Assembly: GCA_001766655.1 (NCBI GenBank) | Contig: MJCC01000020.1 | Span: 68,331 to 132,330, forward strand | Source of the DNA: Phytomonas francai | Taxonomy: Eukaryota > Euglenozoa > Kinetoplastea > Trypanosomatida > Trypanosomatidae | DNA: 64,000 nt | Reading direction: 5' to 3' | Shown here: one piece after another, positions 29,753-39,600 of the stretch | Layout of the letters: each line of letters begins with the position of its first letter | Position numbering within the stretch: the first letter of the stretch is position 1 | The notes under the pieces: model-generated | What the model saw: the letters and a program-made list of their open reading frames with translations, nothing else | The model's database searches: none | What the model was told of the DNA's origin: nothing | Position numbers and translations under genes: made by a program

Positions 29753-31162
29753 TCAGCACTTATAGTGTACGACACGCAGACCGTTTTCTTCGTATTCTTT
29801 CCGTGTAATCGACATATGGGGAAACATGCTCATCTGAGACAGGATTGACGCCCCTAACCACGCGCTATAGCCTCGGCAACTCATATCCTTAACGTTTATC
29901 GGCAACACTGCCTCGCTAGAATGCTTTTCACGGTACAGTTGGACGATCTCCTCTTTCATGCGGTCGCGTGCGCCGGGAAAGTTGAGGGTATTACCTGCTA
30001 AAACGATGTTGGCGTACAGCTGCGGCTGCAAGGATTGGTCGCACTTGTGTATGGCTGAAAAAGGAAGCCATGTGATGCCTTTTGGAAACGACGGTGTGAA
30101 CCATTCGCCAAGCTCGATTCGAACCTTGTAGGGAGGCTCATAGCTGTGCGACGGGATGCACATTGGATCTCCCAACTCGGATAGGCTCTTATTAACTGGA
30201 TTCGATTTATTCTGCGAGCTTTTGCTCTCCAGCCAGTCCCTGCCCGCGAGTATGGAGAAGTCGAAGAGAATCTCCGGCGTGCGGTACCGATGGTGGTGCA
30301 GCGGGATCGATTGCCCATCGGGCAGGTCAAAAGCGATTTCCTCGACCGCCTCATCGCCCCCCTCGAAGGTGGCCGAGCTCAATCGCGCCTCGGCTCTTGC
30401 CTGTGCGTAGTCAAAGCAGCTCGGGGAGGGCTCGTCGGCCGTGAAGGCCTGCGCCCATCGATCGAGCCAAGGTGGGCGCCGGACGTAGCAGAGGTCCTCC
30501 TTGGCCTGGTTGAGCAGCGTGCGCTCGACGGCGGTGCTGAGGCTGTAGCCCTCCTCGCTCAGGAGGCTCCCGAGGTAGTTCGTGAGCAGGGCGCCGGCGA
30601 CGCGGCTCTCGGCGACGTGGCGGCCGAGGGGGTGGCCCTCGTGGATCGGCACCGCGAGGCTCCGGTCGAGCCCGCTGTCGACCACCACGCCCGTCGTGAG
30701 CCCGTACGCGTAGAGGCTCAGCACCTGCGAGGTGCCCAGGTAGAGCGAGTGGACGTGGAAGGTCTCCATCAGGAGCTCCAGCACGCCCTCGCGCTGGCTC
30801 GCCGGGGTGTTCACGGGCTGGGTCGTCAGAAAGGCGTGGCTCTCGGGCGTCGCGCGGAGCTGGGAGTAGAGCAGGTCGCTCCAGAACCCCTCCATCGCGT
30901 CCCAGTTCGTGATGAGGCCGTCCTCGATCGGGTGGCAGACCGAAAGCATCCCACGCTTCGCGAGGGCGGACTCGCCAACCTCGAGCTCGTTCATCCCGGC
31001 GGCCATGGCGACGCCGCGGTGCCGCGGGTAGCCTACGAGTGTGGGGATGTCTAAACGCGGACTAAAGCCCCCACCGTACCCGGCTCGGGTATGGTGGGCA
31101 CCGCAGTCGAACACAATGGACGGGAAGGAGTTTCCGTCCGGCGTGAAGTTATTCTGCATCAT
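29753..31162 (-). CDS. Divergent actin-related protein, 469 aa
   Basis: The start is the ATG at 31162. The actin fold is visible from the first phosphate loop (VFDCGAHHTRAGYGG, residues 17-31), the second (VVDSGLDRSLAVPIHEG, about 157), the adenosine-site block (IVLAGNTLNFPGARDRM, about 384-400, compare GGTTMYPG of actin) and the C-terminal WLGASILSQM. It is longer than actin (about 375) and has an insertion in subdomain 4/2 (about 215-330). Residues differ from any ARP subfamily I can name. The cytoplasmic ARPs work in actin branching or dynactin; nuclear ones in chromatin remodelling. Kinetoplastids carry lineage-specific ARPs, so assignment is open. The central 600 bases are GC-rich. Confidence 0.88.
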   Translation of the reverse strand: MMQNNFTPDGNSFPSIVFDCGAHHTRAGYGGGFSPRLDIPTLVGYPRHRGVAMAAGMNELEVGESALAKRGMLSVCHPIEDGLITNWDAMEGFWSDLLYSQLRATPESHAFLTTQPVNTPASQREGVLELLMETFHVHSLYLGTSQVLSLYAYGLTTGVVVDSGLDRSLAVPIHEGHPLGRHVAESRVAGALLTNYLGSLLSEEGYSLSTAVERTLLNQAKEDLCYVRRPPWLDRWAQAFTADEPSPSCFDYAQARAEARLSSATFEGGDEAVEEIAFDLPDGQSIPLHHHRYRTPEILFDFSILAGRDWLESKSSQNKSNPVNKSLSELGDPMCIPSHSYEPPYKVRIELGEWFTPSFPKGITWLPFSAIHKCDQSLQPQLYANIVLAGNTLNFPGARDRMKEEIVQLYREKHSSEAVLPINVKDMSCRGYSAWLGASILSQMSMFPHMSITRKEYEENGLRVVHYKC

Positions 31163-31427
31163 TAGATTTCTAACAATTTGTATCTATTGGTGATCGGTGT
31201 TTTCGTTTATACAACGTGCAAACGTGTCGGTTTGCGCACTAAAAGGGGTCCACCTCCTGTTGGAACTTTCGTTTGACGTGCTCGGATAAAAGGTGAAGCA
31301 GCAAAAGCAAGATGACAATACACGAATGACAACAGTCTCACAACCTTTGCCCTTTTCACCCTTCCAGAGTAAATACCAAATACGAGGGAGGAAAGGATTG
31401 CAAAGAAGCGAATAGTCTAGCACGCAA

Positions 31428-31442
31428 CTGATCAGAAAAAAG

Positions 31443-31480
<38 letters not shown>
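31428..31480 (-). promoter_or_regulatory. Candidate pyrimidine tract and splice acceptor for the actin-related gene
   Basis: The sense-strand (TC)n repeat continues as TATCTTTCCTTTTTTCTGAT and is followed by CAG with AG at 31428-31429. This would leave a 5' UTR of about 265 bases before the ATG at 31162. Strong by tract length, but not tested. Confidence 0.45.

Positions 31481-31509
<29 letters not shown>
31451..31509. repeat. Compound (GA)15(GT)n microsatellite
   Basis: About 30 bases of GA repeat run directly into about 29 bases of GT repeat. In the sense of transcription it reads (AC)n then (TC)n, so its TC half is a long pyrimidine tract. Confidence 0.95.
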
Positions 31510-31513
<4 letters not shown>

Positions 31514-31870
31514 AAGAACCTACCCAAGGGAAATACAAACAGGTGTAACCTATTACAAAGACTGAGAATAACAATATCTCTAGTGTGTCTTTCATTTTGC
31601 TTGCGAGTAGTTGCGCTTAGGGATCAAAAGGAAAAATGATTTGCTTCAATGGGGGAAAATTTAGTCATAACGTTGATAAACAATGGAATGTTTCCTGATC
31701 CATTATAAACATTTTTTTTCCTGGTTAATTTGCAAGTCGATTCATCCATGACATCAGTAGCTAAATATAATGGTTCCGCTATTAGAATTGAAATGCTCTA
31801 TCCCCAGCAACGGCAAAATATAGGTAGGGCAAACCCAAACATCCTGGATTTTGAATAACCTCCAAAGAAA

Positions 31871-33607
31871 TTAGATGGATATGTCGGATCCATGCTTCTT
31901 TGCCCATTCATGATATCGCCGCAGATCCCCGCTTTTGATGCTGCTGCACGTGCAAGCAATACTCGCTTCGATATCCGCCATCGATGCCTTAGGCCTCTCG
32001 ATTTTGGTGCGATCTAATGTGTGAGAGGATAGTGAGGGAGACGAGTCGATACCTTCTAGCCTTTCCAACAACTTTCGAATGGGCCGCATAATGGTTTCGC
32101 GGCAAATGATATCAATATCCGCACCAGACATGCCCTCCGTGAGTTGTGAGCACCTTTCCCAATCAAACTCAACAGCAGAATTAGTGGCATCACTTGTATT
32201 TTCAGACGCGGCAACAACGTGGTTGTGTAAGAGACGATGAAACATATGTGCACGTGCCTTCAGGCTTGGGAGCGGGACCAAAATGCGCTTTTCCAAGCGC
32301 CGCAGTATCGCTGAATCTAGGTCCCACGGCGTGTTACTGGCAGCGAGCACGAAGACAATATTACCACCACGCCGCTTCGACAGGCCATCCATTTGCACCA
32401 GTAACTCTGTCTTCATGCGCCGCGAGCCCTCATGTTCGCCGTCCGAGGAACGCGTCGACATGAGGGAGTCTATTTCGTCAATAAAGATGGTGCTTGGCGC
32501 GTAGTGCACGGCGAGGTCAAAAAGCATGCGGACCAGCTTCTCTGAGTCGCCGCGCCATTTGGAGACGACCGTGCTTGCAGATATATTGAAGAATGTTGTT
32601 CGACACTCGGTGGCGACCGCTTTGGCGAGTAATGTCTTGCCTGTACCCGGTGGCCCAAAGAGGAAAATCCCTTTCCACGGGCGGACAATACCCTCGAACA
32701 GTTCGGGATACTTCACAGGCATGACCACCGCTTCCTTTAGCAGATGCTTCGCATTATCGAGCTCGGCGATATCAGACCAGAGAACGGCTGGATTGGTGTC
32801 AAGTATGTCGCGCATAATAACTTGCGCCAGATCATGGAGGTCGTTTGTTGGGAAGAAAGGCAATGGCTTGAGTGCGCGCCCGTAAAAAACATCCGACAGG
32901 TTCTCCTCCTCTGTGTGTTTTTGCCCGTCTGTAGGCAGCAATTTATGAGGATGGATCTTCGAACCCTTTAAACCTACGATACCACCCCCATGCCTATCAC
33001 TTTTTTCCATATTAGTGTTCTCGGAGACGGCTTGGATAGAGCCGGCACTATTTTGGCCGTTGAGGAGCTTCTTATTTCCTGCATCTGCTAAATTAGTAGG
33101 CATGCTGACAGGCTCAAGCTGCTCAACTTTACGTGCACCTAAAGTACCAGAAATAGTACCGTAGCTTGGCGGTAGATGTGCTGTTTCAGTAGAAGACGAT
33201 GGCGTTAAACGCGCTGCCGGCTTACGCAGCAACGTCTTTTCACCACTTTTCTCCTTTGAGAGGCCATCCTCGACTCCGCCTTGGGCCTGTGGTCGGAATA
33301 ATCGAGGCCTGCGTTGGTATTTAAGCTCGTAAAATTGCTCAAACTCGGTGACAACGGCGAGTAGGTCGATGTTGTCCGCGACACAGTTGTGCTGCAGGGA
33401 CACTCCGCTTTCTTGCTGGAGCACCTGAAGGCTGTTCATGTACCCTTGATCTACTAGAAATTGCTCGACGAGAACGATCGTCCCTTTGATGCGTCGCATA
33501 CGAATTTTTTCGTCCTCTTCACGCGCGAGCTGCTGGCTTTTAACATGAGCGAGGCTGCTGCCCCGTGCGGGGTCGAGCCTGTTGGATAACGATTGAAGAT
33601 GCTTCAT
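31871..33607 (-). CDS. KATNAL2: Katanin p60-like AAA ATPase (KATNAL2 type), microtubule severing
   Basis: The start is the ATG at 33607 (MKHLQSLSNRLDPARG). Residues 36-70 (GTIVLVEQFLVDQGYMNSLQ...) resemble a LisH motif, which among katanins marks the KATNAL2 branch. After a disordered linker the AAA module has Walker A GPPGTGKT (about 322), Walker B TIFIDEIDS (about 372), sensor-1-type VLAASNTP and the arginine-finger block ILRRLEKRILVPLP (about 430). The C-terminus (YHEWAKKHGS) is the usual Vps4/katanin end. All catalytic residues appear intact. Katanins hydrolyse ATP to extract tubulin and sever microtubules; in flagellates they act in cytokinesis and flagellum length or assembly. Confidence 0.92.
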   Translation of the reverse strand: MKHLQSLSNRLDPARGSSLAHVKSQQLAREEDEKIRMRRIKGTIVLVEQFLVDQGYMNSLQVLQQESGVSLQHNCVADNIDLLAVVTEFEQFYELKYQRRPRLFRPQAQGGVEDGLSKEKSGEKTLLRKPAARLTPSSSTETAHLPPSYGTISGTLGARKVEQLEPVSMPTNLADAGNKKLLNGQNSAGSIQAVSENTNMEKSDRHGGGIVGLKGSKIHPHKLLPTDGQKHTEEENLSDVFYGRALKPLPFFPTNDLHDLAQVIMRDILDTNPAVLWSDIAELDNAKHLLKEAVVMPVKYPELFEGIVRPWKGIFLFGPPGTGKTLLAKAVATECRTTFFNISASTVVSKWRGDSEKLVRMLFDLAVHYAPSTIFIDEIDSLMSTRSSDGEHEGSRRMKTELLVQMDGLSKRRGGNIVFVLAASNTPWDLDSAILRRLEKRILVPLPSLKARAHMFHRLLHNHVVAASENTSDATNSAVEFDWERCSQLTEGMSGADIDIICRETIMRPIRKLLERLEGIDSSPSLSSHTLDRTKIERPKASMADIEASIACTCSSIKSGDLRRYHEWAKKHGSDISI

Positions 33608-34223
33608 CACCTGCGCTTACATATGCTCCTTTTTTGAAAATAGAAGTTAAGATCGATGTGTTTTATGAAAGAACCGTGAATAAATTTATCGGCACATGCG
33701 CATATATATGGTCAAAGAAATAAGACTGTGCGTTGAAATAAATAGTTACGATGATGATAAAAATCACTAGAATAAAAGTGCTAATGTATATTCCCATTTC
33801 ACCTGAGGTCTTTCGATAACACTTCTTACCTCATCAATACACAGAATCGAAATTATGCCTATTAGTTCAATTTCTATCCAACAATCCACAAAATATAAGA
33901 GTCTAAAATTCCATCAAACGTATTTTACTGATTGCTTTCCTTCCCTTAGTTGATCAAATTGATTCATATAGTAATATTTCGGCACTATAAATTTTCTTGA
34001 TATATTACTTATTCCAGCTCGCAAATCAGAATATGGTATACAAATAGAAAAGAAGGCGTAGAATGCTTCAGTCCTTTTTACTTCCCTCTCCCCCCTCCTT
34101 GTGTATTTAGTGCAGGAAGAAATCTGTAGCCATTTCAGAAATGTATGCAAATATAAAGCCAAAAAAAATGCAATATCAAAAAAGAATAAAATATGTGCAC
34201 ATCTTTAGGGATACCAATATGAT
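33608..34223. other. Spacer
   Basis: AT-rich sequence with no supported gene. Confidence 0.5.
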
Positions 34224-36044
34224 TTATTCCTCAACTGCAGTCTCCGTGTTAATAGGGGAAAGAGGAATCAAATCGGCTAAAATCCACCTCTTTGAGCTGT
34301 CCATATACATACACATAAGCTTCTGCATCGCTGGTGTGTATTTGAAAGCATCTTCCGGAATACCAAGTTTTTCACAAATCCCCCTGTTAAGGACGAACTC
34401 CAACTGCCTCCCCACAAACATGCGCTTTAAGAAATCGAAAAAGGAAACCAAGAGAGTCGGGCTGTTTTGAGAAAACACACGCGCGACCATGATGCGCTCA
34501 GATTCGCTTCTAAAGCCGACAATCCGTTTGTAGTACCAATCATAATTGCTGGTATAGCGACCTGGTGGGACTACGGTGTCCAAGGTCAGAAGCACGCAGG
34601 CCCGCGCTGTGGAAGGGATATTCGAGAATTTGTTTCCATTCACACAAATAGTAACGCTCTTTGGAGGCGAGTTTAGTTCGACTTCGCTCCTTTCGAAGGT
34701 GAGATCCTTAGACAGTGGACTTTCCGCATACACGCTGGCTCCTTTGCGCTTCGAATGAAAATAAGAAAGCCGCTTTTTGATCGCAATGCTGAGATTATCA
34801 TACCCTTTATGAGATCTTATTAAGTTTTCTTGACGTGTAAGTGTGTTGGGCGCCGAATGGCTGATTTGTGGATCGGCCGCGCTTAGCGGATGAGTCATCG
34901 TAGGCTTGTTGTCAGCCTGGCCAATGTGCAATTTCTTGTCGTTTAGGTGATCAGGCCCCACCGATAGGGCTTCATCATTTTTTTCCTTCTGGGGTGCATA
35001 AGCTTCCTCGGATGCAATGGTCCGTGACTCTGACATCTCTCCTCTCCCCTCCACGGTCCCTCGGTCTTTTGAATTCTGCGAAGATGAACTGGGGCTGGAG
35101 GATGACGCGTGTAAATTTAAGAAGGCAAGAAGTTTCACACCCAGAACGTAGTCAGATGGCGCTGCAATGCTAAACAGATTGCCGCGGCCATCATTCTGCA
35201 GAGTCCACGCGTTGTAGATTGTCTCAGCCAGAATATGTGAGACGGGCAGGACAGAGGTAATGGTGCTTACCACTTTTTCCTTCTCCGTGGAGGCATCCGA
35301 GGTGACCAAGTTGCGTTTTTCGTGTGTTTCTGCATTCAGTGGCTCCGCAACGAAGGATTTGCCGTCTTTGTCCGATTCCGGTAAGAGTTCCTTCCGGATC
35401 AACGCACGCATCTCGTCTGCGTTCATGAGAGAAGGGGCAGCTTCATCTTCCTCCTCGCCCTCATGCAGCGACGACGCGGTGACGGCTGGCTTCGTGTGTG
35501 AGGCTAAAAGGCCAATGAGGACGGCGGTGCTGTAGTACGCCTGTTCAGCGCCGGCAAGAAGACCCTCCACCGAGCACGCACCAATCTCTTGCGCAAAGCG
35601 GGTGAATTTATTCGTGGCCTCCTCGTCAGACCCGATCCCGAAGCCTACGGTCACTACGTCCTTCCTATTTTCACTAGCTTCACTGGTGGAGGACTTCAGA
35701 CGAGAGCCCGCACCTTGGCTCCAGCTCCACTTAGGGCGCCGAATCTGTCCATTGCCGCTTCTGCCGCTGTTAACTTCAAAATTCGCCACTAAGGGGTTCT
35801 GTCCGACTTGAGAGAACCTTCCCGAGGTGGCCGGGGTAGCCTCCACGGGGATCACCTTTGCCGAAGGATTACTACCGGCGGACTCGTTCTTCGTGTCGTT
35901 TCCATCACCGCTACTTCCACCCGATACGCTGGACAGCGAAGCAGCCGAGATCGTTAATGCTGAAACACGATTAGCAATGCCTTTGACGACAGCTGGCCGA
36001 GGCAATATCTTTATTACTGCGGGTAGGATATTTCTTCTCATCAT
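34224..36044 (-). CDS. Hypothetical protein, 606 aa, probable mitochondrial
   Basis: The start is the ATG at 36044 (MMRRNILPAVIKILPRPAVV). The first 40 residues are basic and hydrophobic without acids, as in a mitochondrial presequence. The middle (about 60-400) is Ser/Glu-rich low complexity with helical pieces (GACSVEGLLAGAEQAYYSTA; VSHILAETIYNAWTLQND). The C-terminal 200 residues look folded (VELNSPPKSVTICVNGNKFS; PTLLVSFFDFLKRMFVGRQL; RWILADLIPLSPIN). I do not recognise the family. It may be one of the many kinetoplastid-specific mitochondrial RNA-processing or ribosome factors, but nothing here proves it. Confidence 0.78.
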   Translation of the reverse strand: MMRRNILPAVIKILPRPAVVKGIANRVSALTISAASLSSVSGGSSGDGNDTKNESAGSNPSAKVIPVEATPATSGRFSQVGQNPLVANFEVNSGRSGNGQIRRPKWSWSQGAGSRLKSSTSEASENRKDVVTVGFGIGSDEEATNKFTRFAQEIGACSVEGLLAGAEQAYYSTAVLIGLLASHTKPAVTASSLHEGEEEDEAAPSLMNADEMRALIRKELLPESDKDGKSFVAEPLNAETHEKRNLVTSDASTEKEKVVSTITSVLPVSHILAETIYNAWTLQNDGRGNLFSIAAPSDYVLGVKLLAFLNLHASSSSPSSSSQNSKDRGTVEGRGEMSESRTIASEEAYAPQKEKNDEALSVGPDHLNDKKLHIGQADNKPTMTHPLSAADPQISHSAPNTLTRQENLIRSHKGYDNLSIAIKKRLSYFHSKRKGASVYAESPLSKDLTFERSEVELNSPPKSVTICVNGNKFSNIPSTARACVLLTLDTVVPPGRYTSNYDWYYKRIVGFRSESERIMVARVFSQNSPTLLVSFFDFLKRMFVGRQLEFVLNRGICEKLGIPEDAFKYTPAMQKLMCMYMDSSKRWILADLIPLSPINTETAVEE

Positions 36045-36619
36045 TTATTATTTCCTAAAGGAAGTTATGAAATATCCGGATTGGCTTAAGAGGGAAAATC
36101 AGTAAGATAACCCAGTTGCAGCAAGAAAGTGGCCAGATATAATAGCTGCCCTGCAAAGAAACTTATGCGTGGCCTTTGTGTAAGCTTTTATCAAAGACAA
36201 CGTGCTAAATGTAAGGAATGCTAAGTAAAGGTGAAAGTGTAGCAAAAAAAAAAAAGCACGCACAAATATATATGAGATACATGTACCAAAAGGCCACCCT
36301 CTATTGTCAACACTAGGAATCGTAGGGAAAAAGCGAAGGCATATTATCCAATCTTTGATCCCGATGAATCCACCTGCACTCACAAAAATATCAACCCAAC
36401 CTGTATAATGGATTGAAAGAAAATAACGCAGTTCGTTATGAAGTGTTGGCGTCGATCGCTGTTTTCCTTTACACACACAGATCTGGGATCAATGCCGATT
36501 CTTTGATTCTGGTTTATTTATCTAAATGTATGTTTTACCGACACACGCACCCCTACCTCTCCCGCAACTAAAGCAATGTGCATTGCTCCGTGTTCCGCAT
36601 CAAGCGCGTTTTAGCTTCC
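36045..36619. other. Spacer
   Basis: No supported gene. A 125-codon minus-strand frame (36099-36476) with hydrophobic stretches has no ATG at all and partly derives from an A-run (see rejected items). Confidence 0.5.
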
Positions 36620-39600
36620 TCATAGCTGGGATTGTGCAAGACTAGAGGTGCCATTAGTGCACCGTGAAGAGCGAAAGGACTCCCTGGACGATGCCGTACC
36701 AAGCGTGCGGCTCTGGTTGTCTTCCAAGTTCTTTTCAGGTTCTTTGCTTTGCTCACAAGTCTGATGATGTACAGAGGTGGGGAATCCCCAAATGTTTCGC
36801 CTCAAAACCTCGACTCGCGAGTAGCCTATGGTGTCCATCAGAATCAAATCTTCCTCTGCAGGTGTGAACATCGCCTTATTGACTACATCCATCGCGGCGC
36901 GCGCCTCAAGGTACGAAATCTCGTCCATGTATACCTCATATCGTAGTGCACACCGCGTCATCGGCAGATGCGACTTCGCCACATCGTTGCCAACAACACT
37001 TTGGAGGAAAAATTGATCACCTAGCCACTGGGCCTTTTTCTTGGGTGAGAAACCGGACATGAGCACGCTTCGTTTCGCAATCTCGCACACATCCGCAGCG
37101 GAGAGGGACCAAACGTTCTGGGCAGTGGTGTATTCCTCTAAAAGGGGTTGCTCGGTGTTGTGGAACATCAAAGCCCCATCGGTGCCCAGTGATACATTTA
37201 GGCCCTGCCGGAAGAAGGTGGGAAACGGATTGTCGGAATATTTGCAAAAGAGCGCGTTGTTAGACAAAGGCACAATCGCAAGGGGGATCTGGCTGAGATA
37301 ATACAAGTACCGAAGCACTGGACGCTTCACAAGGTTGATTCCATGACCGATTCCGTTAGCGAGTAAAAAAACGTCTGCCATATGATCCGGGTCGCCGCTT
37401 TCGCCCGCATGGGGTCGAAAGTCAAATGTGGACAGCCCTCTTGAGGCGCGAAAGCGGTTAAGTGTCGTGATATTCGCCCACATGTAGTACATGTAATACG
37501 TGAATGGCGGGTTCTCAGCGCGTGTCCATTGCGCAGGCGGCAAAAAGACCATATCGCCTGATTCCAGACTGCTTTCGTTGTCGACGCTATCAAAGCCAGA
37601 AATGTGTTGAAGAAGGTAATCCAGTAGCGGGTGCTTCTCCGGATGCAATGAGGCCTCCCAGAGGGGATCAAAGATATTCCAAAGCATCTCTTCAAAATTT
37701 CTTAGAACTCCTGAGAGGCGGTACAGACTGAAAAGGCGAGGAACCTGAATCATCCAGCGGTTGGTATGGTGAGCCATACCCTGAATCACAAACCAGTTCG
37801 CAAGACGCATCCACTCTCCGTGATCACGGCCGTAAATCGAGAGGCGATTCTCAGTAAAAACCTTGCCCTCCTTTTCGTTCTTGTCGAAGACCTCGTTTCG
37901 GATGAGTTCGGCAAAGTAGCGCCCGCCCATGAAATTGTCAGTTTTCAGCAGGAGCGAGCGCAACTCGGAGACACGCATCGGGCTGTAGCGGCTGTTGAAC
38001 TCATCAAAGCGGTTAAACGTGGACTTTCCGGCCTGCACATCAAGCGCGGCAATTGTGAGCGTTTCAATCTCCTTCGGAAACTGCTCCTCCAAGGTTATCT
38101 CATTAACGCTTGTGCTATGCACATAGGGCTGAGATGTCCTTTTCACTTGATTGTTTCCTGCAGGAAAAAGATCGTGTCGTTTTTGAATCACTTTACGAAA
38201 CATTTCCCTCAGTGTGATCGAACGACGTGTATTGGTATCCACCCCAACAACGTCATCCCCGTTAAACTGAATCTTGCGTTTGATAAACAACAAAAGGGAC
38301 TTAGCCGTGAAGCCACCAGCCATGTGGCAGTGCACATCGACCTTAACAACGTTAAAGACATCTGCCTTGGGGTCCCGCCTTGGAACAAGTTTGTACGGCC
38401 TAGATTGTGAATGGGCAACGCCCTTTTCATTAGTAGCAGCACGATTGTATGCCGTATTGGATATCGCTATCTTCCTTGATAGGTTTGAACCTGAAGGGAG
38501 GTCTGAGGTCGGCGAGATTGCGTCCTCGTACTCCCCTAAGGGTACCTGGACAAAGTACGCTTCCTCGTCGTCCTTCGTCAGCGCGATATGTAGGTTATAC
38601 TTGCATTCCAGCATTCCCAATCGCTTTAGGCAAAAATCTTGGACGCTGGGGTCGCTGCTGAGCGCGCGAATTTCGCGCGCGTGCTGGTGGAAGGTGGCCC
38701 ACGTTGGAAGAGGAACATAAGGATGCATGTCATAGAACGTGTCTGTCGTGTTCTTCTGGCTTGGTTTCTTCTTGTGGGTGCTCCAACTGCTGTTTTCAGC
38801 GGGAAAAACTACGTCAATAACACCATCACGAATTTCATAAGAATTAAACTGTAGAGACGCGATAGCGTTGACACCCACGTTCTCCGTAGCATCCGCGTTA
38901 CGGAGGGATAAATCCCCCCCAGCGTCCTCTCCATCAGCACGCTTATCCGCTCTTTTTTTGTAGAAGGACAACAAGGGCTTGACGGCATACTGTTGGTAAT
39001 TTTGTCTCAGTGCCATAGCGTGCACAATCATTTTGGCGGTGGCGCTCGGACTCTCGTTCTTGGGCCCGATGATCATGATGCGGGGAAAGCGCAGAGTCTC
39101 TTCCAGGTGTTCGCGACGCCATTTGCTACCGGAATCTTTGAGTGTTGTGGAACCTTTACGATCCCCTTTCCACTCCCCCCCCTCAGCAGACAGGGAAGGT
39201 GAGGAGGGGACATTGTAAAACGTGTACAAGCGATTCCGTTGTGTTGTAAGTTGGGATTCGTGAGTGTAGAGTAAAGTGTGATCGAGAAAAGAAGCTACGC
39301 TGATTTGCTCTGGAGTCTGAGTTCGGGACGGAGATGACATGGATGGCACCTCAAACGAAGGCCCCAAGTGTGCGTCACGAAGGCCTTTACGGCACAGAAG
39401 ATCCATCTCGTGACGCAGCGCAGCGTCGCGAAAGTTGAGCCGCAGCGAACTCACCTGTGTTAGGGGGAAGTTGTTCTGGCGCGCCTCGGCGCGGGGCCAG
39501 GCTTCCCCAAAGAGAGCCTCTCTAAGACATTTTTGCACCCCTGCATTCCCCTCTGTAGCCCCAGATCCACCGACGACGCTGCGCTTCTCACACGCGTAGG

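Larger units (their letters stand above)
31163..31870. other. Spacer with a (GA)n(GT)n microsatellite
   Basis: A compound dinucleotide repeat lies at 31451-31509. Otherwise AT-rich, with no gene seen. Confidence 0.6.

Noticed and set aside
31451..31509. Telomeric or subtelomeric repeat
   Set aside because: It is a plain dinucleotide microsatellite, not the TTAGGG-type repeat of kinetoplastid telomeres.
36099..36476. 125-codon minus-strand frame with hydrophobic stretches
   Set aside because: It has no ATG, part of it comes from an A-run, and it lies where the 3' UTR of one gene meets the splice region of the next.
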